This document shows, piece by piece, positions 25,940 through 35,033 of a stretch of DNA of 64,000 nucleotides; the first letter of the stretch is position 1; each line of letters opens with the position of its first letter. The notes below the pieces were generated by a model. It had not been told where the DNA came from. It searched no databases and saw nothing but the letters and a program-made list of their open reading frames with translations. Location of the stretch: positions 1 through 64,000 of the forward strand of contig CAWVRH010000004.1 of the NCBI GenBank assembly GCA_963932545.1, written 5' to 3'. A program made the translations under genes and the position numbers. The DNA comes from UBA8337 sp963932545. Lineage in GTDB: Bacteria; Pseudomonadota; Alphaproteobacteria; RS24.

Positions 25940-26354
25940 GCCAACATCGCAAAGCGGCTTCTCCCTAGTGGAGGTTATGGTGGCGCTTACCATTATCTCG
26001 GTCGGCATCATCGGAACCCTCTCCATGATTAGCGCCAATCGCGCCATTATGGAAAGCACGTGGGCGCTCTCGCGAATGACGATGATTGCCGATGGCGTGA
26101 TGACAGAAGTGGCCGTGCGCGCGCAACGCAATGAAGCCTTGCCCAGCGTGGGCATATACGATTGGTCGCTCGACCCGTTGGGGCTGGTCATCTTGTTTAG
26201 CGATAATGGATATACCGCCTCGCAATCCACCCTCACGGTGGTGACGAGTAGCCTGCCTGGGGCAGAAATTTCCGTTACGTTAATTGTGAAAAGCCCAAGC
26301 GGGCGAACCTTGACGCGCAGTCGGGTTTTCTTCAACGACCTTAAAACCCCTTAA
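25926..26354 (+). CDS. Minor prepilin (PilV/GspI-like)
   Basis: 142 residues from the ATG at 25926, inside the secretin end. The leader MTPAKPTSQSG is followed by FSLVEVMVALTIISVGIIG, with Glu at mature position 5. The FSLxEVMVALxIxSxGxxG pattern is that of PilV/GspI/MshC-type minor pilins, which prime fibre assembly at the tip. The rest is short and beta-rich, with no cysteine. It ends four bases from the stop of a convergent minor pilin gene, so the two transcripts face each other. Confidence 0.85.
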   Translation: MTPAKPTSQSGFSLVEVMVALTIISVGIIGTLSMISANRAIMESTWALSRMTMIADGVMTEVAVRAQRNEALPSVGIYDWSLDPLGLVILFSDNGYTASQSTLTVVTSSLPGAEISVTLIVKSPSGRTLTRSRVFFNDLKTP

Positions 26355-26358
26355 AATC

Positions 26359-26901
26359 TTAATAGCGCCGCGCGCGCACTAAGCTGAGGTTGGTTCCATC
26401 ATCGAGGTATTCGCCATAGGCGACGCGCACGCTCTCACCATCATAGCCGCAGCCATATAAACGATAGAGATTGGCATCGCGTTTGATGAAAAACCGGCGA
26501 TAGCTGTCACCTGTCAGGGGTGCCCGAGGGTATTTTTTATAGCCTGTCAAAACACTCTCATGCGCGGCGACACAAGCTCTATGGTCTGCGTCTTCGGCGG
26601 CGCTAAAAACTTCGCTGTGCCCCACCAGATAAAGCGGGCTAGCAGAGCGATCAAAATTGGTGCGGACATCATACCAAGCTTCGGCCAAAGCCATTTCAGC
26701 ACTGTCTAGGCTCGCTCGGCTTTGTGTCGCGCGCGCCTGCTTTACGGCCGTGAGGTTAAGATTGGTCCCCACGGTGCCAGCCAAAACGCTAATCAACACA
26801 ATAAAGCCAATGGCCAAATACAAGGCAAATCCAGCTTCGGATGCGCCGTGCGCCTTGGCGGGGAGGGCAAGCCGCTGGTTGGCTATGGCCTGAGGTTTCA
26901 A
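26359..26901 (-). CDS. Minor pilin-like protein (PilX/GspK-like)
   Basis: 180 residues starting with TTG at 26901; AGGAG lies eight bases before it and no in-frame ATG is available. After a 24-residue leader comes GFALYLAIGFIVLISVLAG, a pilin-like helix without Glu at position 5, as in GspK and PilX proteins. The region QSRASLDSAEMALAEAWYD fits the SRAxxxAEAALxxA segment typical of PilX. Three cysteines lie in the C-terminal part. The stop of the upstream minor pilin gene lies in the ribosome site region of this gene, so the two are coupled. Confidence 0.8.
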   Translation of the reverse strand: MKPQAIANQRLALPAKAHGASEAGFALYLAIGFIVLISVLAGTVGTNLNLTAVKQARATQSRASLDSAEMALAEAWYDVRTNFDRSASPLYLVGHSEVFSAAEDADHRACVAAHESVLTGYKKYPRAPLTGDSYRRFFIKRDANLYRLYGCGYDGESVRVAYGEYLDDGTNLSLVRARRY

Positions 26902-26912
26902 AACATCCGCTC

Positions 26913-27551
26913 CTAATACCGGGTCATGGAAAATAGGTTGAGACGCTTTCGCATTTTCATTGCCGCAATCTCATCGGTGCCGGGCACGATACGCTCAAGC
27001 TCTAAAATAACCCCTAAAGAATAGGAACTTCCGATGGCCCGGGTAAAGGTTAATCCGCCGATGACTTGGTCGGTTAGATTTTCCCAACCTGTATTGGCAC
27101 TGTCGGGGGTGCAATTGGCGTCGATACGGGTGCGGGTCTGTAAGCGCTTTGCCTCTACCCGAAACTGGCGTAACTCGCGTTGGCTGGCCGATTTATCGAA
27201 GCATATGTTCACTTGGCCTGCGCCTGGAATGGACAAGGCGCTGGCCTCGGGCAAGGCGTTCACCCCTTGCAGGTCTCCGGCTAAGGCAGACCAAGGTTCA
27301 AGCATTTTAAACACTTGGGCGCCGCTTGCCAGCAAGCTGGTCTGAGTATTCATTCGCTCGCTTTGGGTATTAAGATTATTCATCACGGCCATCAGGGCGG
27401 CGGTGATAATTCCAATAATGGCGACCGTGGTGGTGAGCTCGGTGAAAGAAAACCCTGAGGTGGCGCCCGCGTGTCTTTGCCGAAACGCCGACACTGGGAG
27501 CGGGGCTGGCTTATCCAACTTGGGCTGCAAATTCTCGCGCCTTGAGCACAT
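26913..27551 (-). CDS. Minor prepilin (PilW/GspJ-like)
   Basis: 212 residues if the ATG at 27551 is used (41-base overlap with the upstream gene); a GTG at 27494 would give 193 residues and a 14-residue leader of normal prepilin length. No strong ribosome site marks either, so the start is open. The key motif is ATSG followed by FSFTELTTTVAIIGIITAALMAVM, with Glu at mature position 5. The remainder holds two cysteines and an Arg/Gln-rich middle. It lies between an anchored acidic protein and the PilX-like gene on the minus strand, the usual PilW position ahead of PilX. Confidence 0.78.
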   Translation of the reverse strand: MCSRRENLQPKLDKPAPLPVSAFRQRHAGATSGFSFTELTTTVAIIGIITAALMAVMNNLNTQSERMNTQTSLLASGAQVFKMLEPWSALAGDLQGVNALPEASALSIPGAGQVNICFDKSASQRELRQFRVEAKRLQTRTRIDANCTPDSANTGWENLTDQVIGGLTFTRAIGSSYSLGVILELERIVPGTDEIAAMKMRKRLNLFSMTRY

Positions 27552-28239
27552 AGACTTCAGGGGCAATAAGGCCAGCTTCATAGAGCTCGCGCAAAGCCAT
27601 GAGCTTTCGCTCAATCTCGGCCAGTCGAGCGCATTCGGAAGCGGCGGCACGCACTTCGCTGCCTTCGGGTGCCAGCTCATGGCTCATCTGCGATGCGTCG
27701 GCAACGGGCGAAGTGCCCACGGATTTGGCTTCCTTCTGCAACCAAGAGGCGCTGAAAAACCGTGATTTTTGCGGCGGTGGAGCTTGCCCCACTTTGGGAA
27801 TAGTAATGTCGTCCCGATCGCCCACACTATCCAAATCATCGCCAACATTCATATCGGGGCCTTCGGGTGGGGACGTGTCTAATTCGAAGGCCACGGTTGC
27901 GTCGGTATCTGCCTTGGCTTGCATGCCTTGGTTTATATCTCCGCCCATATCCGAGCCCATATCCGAGCCGATATTTGCGTCGATAGGCATCTCGATATCG
28001 CCGTCCAGCTCCATCGCCATGTCTATGTCGTCATCTATAATGGTTACGTGGCTTGGCGCTTTATTTTCTGCTTTTGCGTCGCTCTTGGGGGCGGCGGCTG
28101 TCATGGGTTCAGATTTGCGAGAGCGCGAGATACGAACCAACACAATCAGCGCCAAAACAGCGAGGCCGCCGGCTGCGTATAACGCGCCATTTTCTTCCAT
28201 CATGCGGGCAATAATTCTGCTAATTCGATCGAAATCCAT
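27511..28239 (-). CDS. Membrane-anchored acidic protein with SHOCT-like C-terminus
   Basis: 242 residues. One transmembrane helix lies near residues 18-35 (ALYAAGGLAVLALIVLV), followed by basic residues. A long disordered acidic centre is rich in Asp, Met and Gly with repeated GSDMG units (encoded by short DNA repeats near 27940-27975). The end, ERKLMALRELYEAGLIAPEVY..., matches the SHOCT pattern of short C-terminal helical domains. CAGGAGC lies eight bases ahead of the ATG. It starts the minus-strand group with the PilW-like and PilX-like genes. FimV-like wall or pole scaffolding is a guess from context; no LysM is seen. Confidence 0.7.
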   Translation of the reverse strand: MDFDRISRIIARMMEENGALYAAGGLAVLALIVLVRISRSRKSEPMTAAAPKSDAKAENKAPSHVTIIDDDIDMAMELDGDIEMPIDANIGSDMGSDMGGDINQGMQAKADTDATVAFELDTSPPEGPDMNVGDDLDSVGDRDDITIPKVGQAPPPQKSRFFSASWLQKEAKSVGTSPVADASQMSHELAPEGSEVRAAASECARLAEIERKLMALRELYEAGLIAPEVYVLKAREFAAQVG

Positions 28240-28297
28240 AGGTCCGGCTCCTGTTGTTCCAAACTAGGCGAATTCGCCATGATTCTCACGTTTAAAG

Positions 28298-29107
28298 TTA
28301 AACCTCGAGGTGCAAAAAATCGCGTGTCACAAAACTTTGTGGCAAAATCGCTTGCGCGCGATTTTCTATATCGGTCAACGCCGCATCGCTGCGCTCGGGT
28401 TCGTGATGGAAAATGCCAAATTTTTTAACTTGGGCGGCCTTGGCCAAGCGCAAGCCCTCTTGCCAAGTTGAATGCCCCCAGCCGCGACGTTGCTCAAATT
28501 CACTATCGTCAAACGTGCAGTCGTATACTGCCATGTCGGCATCGCGCAAAAACTCGATGAGCGATTGATTTGGCTGGCCGACAGTATGTTCGGTGTCTGT
28601 GGCATAAACGAAAGATTTGCCGCCGGCCTGAGCCTTCAGCGCGTGGGCCCCGCCGGGGTGAGGCATTTCGAGCGCTTGAACCTCAATGCCGCCAATTTGA
28701 ACGGCCTCGCCATCTGGATGATGGACAAACTCCAAACGGGCCTGAAAGTCATCCATGCTAATGGGAAAGATTGGACGGCTTAAATAGCTCGTGAGGGCGT
28801 CAAAGAGAGTGGCTTCGGCAATGCCGAAACTATGCAGGCGCACGGTGCATTTGGGGTCAAAAAAGGGCTTAAAAAACGGCACACCGCAAATGTGGTCAGA
28901 ATGGAAATGCGAGAAACAAATGTCGACTTGCGTCACCCCCTGTTGCGCTAATTGCGACCCGAGGTGAATAAGACCGGAGCCCGCATCAAACACCAGCTGA
29001 TCGGAGCCGGACTGCACGCTGACACACGATGTGTTGCCGCCAAAAATACGGTGCTCGGGCGTGTTCATCGGCAATGAGCCGCGGGTTCCCCAAAATGTTA
29101 ATTCCAT
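28298..29107 (-). CDS. MBL-fold metallo-hydrolase
   Basis: 269 residues. The metal-binding motif HFHSDHICG (HxHxDH) is near residue 86-94; further ligands are plausible in EMPHPGGAHAL, YATDTEH and FGIFHHEPERSD. The start MELTFWGTRGSLP, with GGNTSC shortly after, is shared with the RNase Z-like/PhnP-like branch and with MBL proteins found beside cyclases in signalling loci. The substrate is not known; a phosphodiester is likely for this branch. It lies 29 bases downstream of the CHASE2 cyclase gene on the same strand, so the pair may be co-expressed, and a cyclic-nucleotide-related role is possible. Confidence 0.83.
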   Translation of the reverse strand: MELTFWGTRGSLPMNTPEHRIFGGNTSCVSVQSGSDQLVFDAGSGLIHLGSQLAQQGVTQVDICFSHFHSDHICGVPFFKPFFDPKCTVRLHSFGIAEATLFDALTSYLSRPIFPISMDDFQARLEFVHHPDGEAVQIGGIEVQALEMPHPGGAHALKAQAGGKSFVYATDTEHTVGQPNQSLIEFLRDADMAVYDCTFDDSEFEQRRGWGHSTWQEGLRLAKAAQVKKFGIFHHEPERSDAALTDIENRAQAILPQSFVTRDFLHLEV

Positions 29108-29136
29108 AATCCGTCCCTTTCTTGTGCGTACAAAAA

Positions 29137-31425
29137 CTATTTACTCAACGCAATATAGCGACCGTCCCAATCTTCATCAGGCGGTGTGTCTTTATAGGTT
29201 TTAATGCGTTGGGTTAACATTTCGTAAAAGCCCGACATTTCTTCATAGGTATCGCTTAGGGCTCTTGCTTTTGCGCTTGCGCTCGGCCAATCCTGCGCCC
29301 GATAGCTAGTCAATAGCTCGCCATGCGCGGCGTGCAGGTCTTGAAAGCGCGCTGAGGTGGCATATTGCGTGTTGCCCATCACGGCGTAAATGCGCTCTGG
29401 CAAGACTTTGCCTTTTAAGGCGATGAGGTCTAACTCCAAAAAAGCGACCGCAGGTTTGCCGTTTTCAATGCTCGCCAAGGCTTGTTGGTAGGTGCTTTCC
29501 CCAATAAGGGTCAGCACGCCATAGTCTTTGGTTTGGCCCTCTAGGCGGGAGGCAATATTCACCACATCGCCCATGACCGAATAATTAAAGCGCTGGTCGG
29601 AACCAATATTGCCAACCAAAGTAGGGCCGGAGTTCAGCCCAATGCCGATGCGAATCTCGCCTTGCCAGCCATCCAATAGCGGGTCGCCTTGCAAATCTGC
29701 GTTAACTTTGGCCAGCGCGAGTTTCATTTCTAACGACGCCCATACGGCTTCATAAGCATGGTCGTCCACCTCGGCGGGGGCGTTCCAAAAAGCCATAATA
29801 TTGTCGCCGATATATTTATCGATAGTGCCTGAGCTGTCTTGAATGACGCGGGACATGCCGGTTAGAAATGTATTGATGACATGGGTGAGCTTTTCTGGTG
29901 CCTCGGCAAAAGTCTCTGAGATGCTGGTGAATCCGCGAATATCAGCGAAAAGAATGGTCAGATTTCGGGTTTCGCCGCCGAGGCGCAACTTTTCAGGATT
30001 GCTAGCAATTTGCTCCACCATGTCGGGAGCCAGATAATATTGAAATGCATTGCGGACTTCGCGGCGTTCGCGGGCAGTTTCCAAAAAGTGCAGAAAAGCG
30101 GCCGTCAAAAAAGTAAGAAAAACGCTAAGGCTCGGTGTGGCAGGGTCGATGAGCAATAATTCGCGCGAGAATTGCTGCCAAGAAAAAGCCATAGCCACCG
30201 AGATGCAGGCCAATAAAAACAAGATACTGGGCACCAGCGAAAATCGCTGCACCATCAAAATCAAGACGCCGCCCAAGATTAAAGTAGCCGTGGCCTCTAG
30301 TGTCTGCACCCAAATGGGGCGCATCAGAAACGTGCCAGAAATCAATTGCTGCACGGTTTGAATATGCACTTCCACACCCGGTGTGGCTGGGTTCAAAGGC
30401 GTGGCTCGAATGTCTTTTAGACCCGCCGCGCTGGTGCCGATGAAGACAATTTTTCCAGCCAGTCTTTCCGGGTCGAAATCGGGGCGCAAAATATCATGCG
30501 CCGAAATGGTTGGGATAGAGCTGCTCGGCGTGTAGTAGAGCCGCATGCTTCCGTCGGGTTCAATAGGGGCAATAATTTGCCCTACCTTCAGGCGCGATAA
30601 ACCAAAGCCCGAGGTATAAGCGCCTTCTCCGCGAACATCGGAGGCGCGCAAGGCAATAGAGCCGGCGCCTTGTGCCACCCGAAGCGTTTCGAGCGACAGG
30701 CTTGGATACACATGCTCGCCCGCGCGATATAAAAGTCCGGCGCGACGGATAATTCCGTCTTCATCGATGCGGGCATTGATGGCGCCAAGTCCCACTGCGT
30801 TGTCGTGTAAAACATCGCGATTGGCGATAGCGAATTGCGAGCTTGGCACACGGGCCATCGGATCAAGCGGCGTGTCTGAGTTGGCATTGCCATGCGCGCG
30901 TAACGCAATGCCCGCTTTAGGATTTGGTAGGCTGCGCACATCATCGTTCATCATTGTGGCCAAGACGACGGGGGCTTGGGCAATGGCCTGCGCCAAGGCG
31001 TCGTCCGGGCTAGAGATTTGTGCCTCAATATCGGCCTGCAAACTAGCCCAAGCTTGCGCATCTACGCCTCGCCTTAAGGTGTCCCAAACGGGCAGAATTT
31101 CGCTGGGGGCCGTGCGATCGGGTTCTGTGAATAAAACGTCGAAGGCAATGGCAGCGCTTCCATCGTCGTTCATATTGCGCACCAGTTCGGCAAATACGCT
31201 GCGCGGCCACGGAAACTGGCCGATGGCTTTTAAGCTAGCTTCGTCAATATCGACGAAGACGACCAAATCATTGGTTTCGACGCGCGGCTGCCAACGATTG
31301 TATTGATCGAAGACAAGATTGCGGACAAATTCGACGGGATAGGGTTGCAGCAATTGCAGTGCCACGCCCAATAATAAGACGGCCAGTGGCAATAAATAGT
31401 TCTGTAAACGCAACAAAAACCGCAC
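29137..31425 (-). CDS. CHASE2-domain adenylate/guanylate cyclase (class III)
   Basis: 762 residues starting with GTG (GAGGA seven bases before). An N-terminal signal-anchor helix is followed by a periplasmic CHASE2 domain (about residues 25-330; VFVDIDEASLKAIGQFPWPR is the family signature). Three transmembrane helices (about 345-430) and a class III cyclase domain (about 470-640) complete it. The catalytic metal Asp residues lie in ILFADIRGFTS and DKYIGDNIMAFWNAP. Such proteins sense an extracytoplasmic cue and make cAMP as a rule; base specificity is not decided here. It lies between the MBL hydrolase and the rhomboid gene. Confidence 0.92.
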   Translation of the reverse strand: MRFLLRLQNYLLPLAVLLLGVALQLLQPYPVEFVRNLVFDQYNRWQPRVETNDLVVFVDIDEASLKAIGQFPWPRSVFAELVRNMNDDGSAAIAFDVLFTEPDRTAPSEILPVWDTLRRGVDAQAWASLQADIEAQISSPDDALAQAIAQAPVVLATMMNDDVRSLPNPKAGIALRAHGNANSDTPLDPMARVPSSQFAIANRDVLHDNAVGLGAINARIDEDGIIRRAGLLYRAGEHVYPSLSLETLRVAQGAGSIALRASDVRGEGAYTSGFGLSRLKVGQIIAPIEPDGSMRLYYTPSSSIPTISAHDILRPDFDPERLAGKIVFIGTSAAGLKDIRATPLNPATPGVEVHIQTVQQLISGTFLMRPIWVQTLEATATLILGGVLILMVQRFSLVPSILFLLACISVAMAFSWQQFSRELLLIDPATPSLSVFLTFLTAAFLHFLETARERREVRNAFQYYLAPDMVEQIASNPEKLRLGGETRNLTILFADIRGFTSISETFAEAPEKLTHVINTFLTGMSRVIQDSSGTIDKYIGDNIMAFWNAPAEVDDHAYEAVWASLEMKLALAKVNADLQGDPLLDGWQGEIRIGIGLNSGPTLVGNIGSDQRFNYSVMGDVVNIASRLEGQTKDYGVLTLIGESTYQQALASIENGKPAVAFLELDLIALKGKVLPERIYAVMGNTQYATSARFQDLHAAHGELLTSYRAQDWPSASAKARALSDTYEEMSGFYEMLTQRIKTYKDTPPDEDWDGRYIALSK

Positions 31426-31519
31426 AATAAATCCTCAAAACACCACCTCGAAACAACGCCTTAATATATCATTAGATGAAAAGGTTTTCAGCCTAATTCG
31501 GCGGTTATGCCTCGTTGCG

Positions 31520-32317
31520 TTATTTTTGCCACGGGTGCTCTTGCGGTGTTTTGGGCTCGGGTTTGCGCGCGTTTTTTCCAACTTGAGGAATATGCGTCGC
31601 CAAGCCCTGCATCTGAAAAGCACGGCTGACGGGCTTTGAGAATAATTTCACATGCGGTTTTTTAAAAAAGGGAATGAGCGCCGCTCCCGCTACAAAGCCC
31701 CCGATATGAGCCCAATAGGCCACACCGCCGCCATTGCCAACTTGGCCAAGGCTCATAAATTGCAGGCCAATCCAGCCGCCTAACACCAGAAAGGCGGGGA
31801 CGTTGAGGATGCGGAAAAAAATGAAAAACCCGACGAGACAGCGGATGTTGGCGCGCGGATGCAGCAGCAAATAGGCGCCCAAAACGCCCGCTATGGCGCC
31901 GCTGGCCCCGATCATCGGAATGTCCGAGCGCACATCGACAAAGGCCTGCGAGAGCGCCGCCGCAATGCCGCACAGCAGATAGAAAATAACGAAATTTCGG
32001 CGTCCAATGCTGTCTTCTACATTGTCGGAAAAAATCCAGAGATACAGCATATTGCCAGCTAAATGCATAAAGCCGCCATGCAGAAACATCGAGCTGATGA
32101 GCGTCATCCAAGCGGGAATAACGCTGGGCAGGCCATAGGCGGCCTCGGGCGCAAATAGGCGTATGGGCACCATGCCAAAAGCCATAATCGCTTGGCGTTG
32201 CGCCTCGCCTAACGATATTTGCCAAAAGAAAACACTCATGCAAAGCGCCAGCACAATATAAGAAATTATTGGCCGCGCGCGCGTTGGGTTGTCATCTCGG
32301 AGGGGAAAAAAGAACAT
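31520..32317 (-). CDS. Rhomboid-family intramembrane serine protease
   Basis: 265 residues with about six transmembrane helices. The catalytic serine is in IGASGAIAGVLGAYLL and the catalytic histidine in YWAHIGGFVAGAALI. Rhomboid-specific HGGFMHLAGNMLYLWIF lies between helices. The N-terminal MFFFPLRDDNPTRARPIISY is the usual start for this bacterial subgroup. It cleaves transmembrane substrates in the inner membrane; the substrate is not known. The gene begins 18 bases after the M16 gene on the same strand and may belong to that operon. Confidence 0.92.
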   Translation of the reverse strand: MFFFPLRDDNPTRARPIISYIVLALCMSVFFWQISLGEAQRQAIMAFGMVPIRLFAPEAAYGLPSVIPAWMTLISSMFLHGGFMHLAGNMLYLWIFSDNVEDSIGRRNFVIFYLLCGIAAALSQAFVDVRSDIPMIGASGAIAGVLGAYLLLHPRANIRCLVGFFIFFRILNVPAFLVLGGWIGLQFMSLGQVGNGGGVAYWAHIGGFVAGAALIPFFKKPHVKLFSKPVSRAFQMQGLATHIPQVGKNARKPEPKTPQEHPWQK

Positions 32318-32335
32318 AGCAAGAGGCTAAAACCT

Positions 32336-33667
32336 TTAAGGTTGTTTCGCAAGCGAGACCGCCGTCTGGCCGACAGAGACCACCAGCAATCCATCCGCCA
32401 AGAGCCGTTGTGCGGCCGCTTTAATGTCCTCAACTTGCACCGCTTCAATGCGTTGATTGCGCGTTTTGAAATAATCAATCGGCCAACCAGAAAGCTGCAC
32501 ACCGACGAGCTGTTGGGCAATTTTAGCACCGCTATCAAAGCGCAAAGCATAGGCGCCGGTCATATAGGTTTTGGCGGCATCAAGGCGGCTTGGGTCGACA
32601 CCTTCTCGGGCAATGCGGCGCATTTCCCCGCGAATAACATCGAGCGCTTGCTGCGTCGTTTTATTGTCGCTGGCCACCGAACCAAGCCATAGATGACTAT
32701 GCTCAAGCGACAGAAAATAGCTATAAACTGAATAGGCTAGCCCGCGGGCTTCGCGCACTTCTTCTGTCAGGCGCGACGAAAAGCCAGAGCCGCCTAGAAT
32801 GGAATTCATCACAAAGGCCGGAAAAAATAATTCGTCGTCATAGGCAATGCCGCGATGGCCAAAGGTGACGCTGGTTTGCGGCCCGCGTCTTTCTATGTGT
32901 TTGGTTTTTGGGCCAAGCGTCGCCAAGGTGTCTGCCACAGGTGACAAGCGGGCTTGGGCGGGCAGGGCGGCAAAAACATCGCGCATCAGGCGGCGCGTTT
33001 GGCTGCGCGTCATATTCCCAACAACGGCGAGTTTTAAATTGTCGCGGGCAAATGTGTTTTGATAATGGGCGACAATGTCATCCCGCGTTAGGGCTTCCAG
33101 CGTGGCTTGTGTGCCGTCTTTAGACTGGCCATAGGGGTGGTCGTCAAAGGCCAGTTTCATAAAGGCCGAACTTGCCAACGCACCGGGGCTTTGTTGGGCT
33201 CGCAATATCGAACTGGCTTGCTCTTGCTTCATGCGCGCGACGGCCTCGGGGTCAAAACGCGGCGCCGTGAGGGCCAATTTTAGCAGTCGAACGCAAGCGT
33301 CTTGATAGCGTTTCAGGCAACGTAATCTTCCGGTTACCTCATCGCGTCCGGCATTGAAGCTCAAGGAAATAGCTTTATCCGCAAGCGCTTGCTGAAATGC
33401 TTTGGCAGGCATATCGCCAGCGCCCTCGTTCATCAATCGCGCCATCAGCATCGACAGGCCGGTCTTTTGGGCTGGGTCGGTAGCGGCTCCGCCTTGCCAT
33501 GCCACCTCGAGGGTAAAAATCGGCAAGCTCGTCTCGCTCACCAGCCAAGCCGACATATCGCGCACGCTTACCTCTTGCACGCCCACCTCTTGTAAGCGCG
33601 GCGTGGCATGAGCGGCGCCAAAGGTTAAACTGGCGCTGAGAAGGAGACTGGCGAAAATAAGACGCAT
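32336..33667 (-). CDS. M16-family peptidase-like subunit, catalytic HxxEH missing
   Basis: 443 residues with a signal peptide and the M16 two-lobe fold (FTLEVAWQGGAATDPAQKTGLSMLMARLMNEG). Where active members have HxxEH the sequence reads MLMARLM, so zinc cannot be bound. The second lobe holds SFMILGGxxxS-like text (FVMNSILGGSGFSSRLTEEVREARGLAYSVYS) with the R...Y substrate-binding pair. This matches the non-catalytic partner of heterodimeric M16B proteases. The active partner is encoded directly upstream and overlaps it (TAATG). Both are exported. Confidence 0.9.
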   Translation of the reverse strand: MRLIFASLLLSASLTFGAAHATPRLQEVGVQEVSVRDMSAWLVSETSLPIFTLEVAWQGGAATDPAQKTGLSMLMARLMNEGAGDMPAKAFQQALADKAISLSFNAGRDEVTGRLRCLKRYQDACVRLLKLALTAPRFDPEAVARMKQEQASSILRAQQSPGALASSAFMKLAFDDHPYGQSKDGTQATLEALTRDDIVAHYQNTFARDNLKLAVVGNMTRSQTRRLMRDVFAALPAQARLSPVADTLATLGPKTKHIERRGPQTSVTFGHRGIAYDDELFFPAFVMNSILGGSGFSSRLTEEVREARGLAYSVYSYFLSLEHSHLWLGSVASDNKTTQQALDVIRGEMRRIAREGVDPSRLDAAKTYMTGAYALRFDSGAKIAQQLVGVQLSGWPIDYFKTRNQRIEAVQVEDIKAAAQRLLADGLLVVSVGQTAVSLAKQP

Positions 33668-35025
33668 TATTTGCCCCCCCTTTTTGTATCGCCCGACAAA
33701 TGACCCGTCAGGCTATGCTCTATCCGCAAGAGGGCTTGGGCGGCGCGGCGCACGTCTTCGGGGGTTACGGCTTCAATATCGCGGGTCCAGTTCAAAACGT
33801 CTTGCGGGGTTAAGCCCAGCATCGCGGCGCGGCCAAAAATATCGGCCATGCTCTGCTGGCTGTCGCGCGCGAAAATGGCGCTGGAGACCAATTGCATTTT
33901 GGCCCGCGCAATCTCCACCTCGCTTGGGGGCGTCTGCATCACCCGTTCGATTTGGGCATCGATGGCCGTCGCAATCTCGTCAAAGGAAGCCCTGGGAGCA
34001 AGACTTGCATAAATCATCAATTCTCCATTATCGAGCCGCGCGCTATCCGCATAAGCGCCCACGCCGCTGGCTAGCTTTTGTTCCACCACCAGCGCTTGGT
34101 AAAGGCGCCCGGTTAGCCCGCCGTCTAGCACTTCGGCAAGCACATCAGCGGCGGCAAATAGCTGGCGGTTTTGGGGGGTGCTTTGCGGCAAACGATATAG
34201 GCGTCGCCAACTGTCTTGGCGCACCCGAGCATCGACGCGCACTTGCGGGCTGGCGTAATCGTTAACCCGTAAATCGCTCGCCACACGGCGCGCATCGCGC
34301 GGGGTTTGGCTGGGGGTTAGCCTGCCGTAATAGGCTTCGACCAAAGGCAATACTTCGGCCAAAGTTACCGCACCGGCAATCACTAAGACGGCGTTATCGG
34401 GCGCGTAATAGCGCTCGTAAAAGGTTTTCGCATCCGCCGCATTGAGCGCGCTAATCTCGTCGCGCCAGCCAATAACGGGCACGCTATAGGCGGTGCCCGC
34501 ATGCAGGCGTTTGCGCATTTGTTCGCTCAGCAGACTACTGGGGCGACCGTCGACGCGCATGGAACGCTCTTCTAAAATAACATCGCGTTCCACCGCCACG
34601 ATATCTGGATTGATAATTAGCGCTCGCATGCGCTCGGCTTCCATCTCCATCATCACGGGCAATTTGTCTCGCGCAATACGTTGAAAATAGGCGGTGTAAT
34701 CATAGGAGGTGAAAGCATTGTCTTGCCCGCCGAGGCGCGCCACAGTTTTTGAAAACTCTCCCGGGGCAATTTTTTCAGTGCCGCGAAACATTAAATGTTC
34801 AAAGAAATGCGCAATGCCCGATTTGCCAAGTGGCTCATCTGCCGAGCCCACTCGGTACCAAAGCATATGTGTCACCACATTTGCGCGCGGGTCGGGGAGC
34901 ACGATAATTTCGAGGCCATTGGCTAATTTGGCGGTTTCGACTTTTGGGCCATCTGGCACGGGCGTGCAATTGGCCAGCATGGCACTGAGCCCCAAGCCGA
35001 CGAGGAATAGACCCCATTTTTTCAT
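33667..35025 (-). CDS. M16-family zinc peptidase (catalytic subunit)
   Basis: 452 residues with an N-terminal signal and a possible lipobox (LSAMLANC, Cys20). The inverted zinc motif HxxEH is present as HFFEHLMFRGTEK near residue 73; the third ligand Glu lies about 75 residues later (VILEERSMR region). The protein should degrade peptides in the periplasm, as a pair with the downstream M16-like subunit lacking the motif. Order lspA - DUF3035 - M16 - M16 is a conserved alphaproteobacterial arrangement as I know it. Confidence 0.92.
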   Translation of the reverse strand: MKKWGLFLVGLGLSAMLANCTPVPDGPKVETAKLANGLEIIVLPDPRANVVTHMLWYRVGSADEPLGKSGIAHFFEHLMFRGTEKIAPGEFSKTVARLGGQDNAFTSYDYTAYFQRIARDKLPVMMEMEAERMRALIINPDIVAVERDVILEERSMRVDGRPSSLLSEQMRKRLHAGTAYSVPVIGWRDEISALNAADAKTFYERYYAPDNAVLVIAGAVTLAEVLPLVEAYYGRLTPSQTPRDARRVASDLRVNDYASPQVRVDARVRQDSWRRLYRLPQSTPQNRQLFAAADVLAEVLDGGLTGRLYQALVVEQKLASGVGAYADSARLDNGELMIYASLAPRASFDEIATAIDAQIERVMQTPPSEVEIARAKMQLVSSAIFARDSQQSMADIFGRAAMLGLTPQDVLNWTRDIEAVTPEDVRRAAQALLRIEHSLTGHLSGDTKRGGK

Positions 35026-35033
35026 GCTGTTGC

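Noticed and set aside
32336..33667. Treating the second M16 gene as a pseudogene because HxxEH is missing
   Set aside because: The frame is intact and the second lobe is well kept; such non-catalytic partners are normal in M16B pairs.
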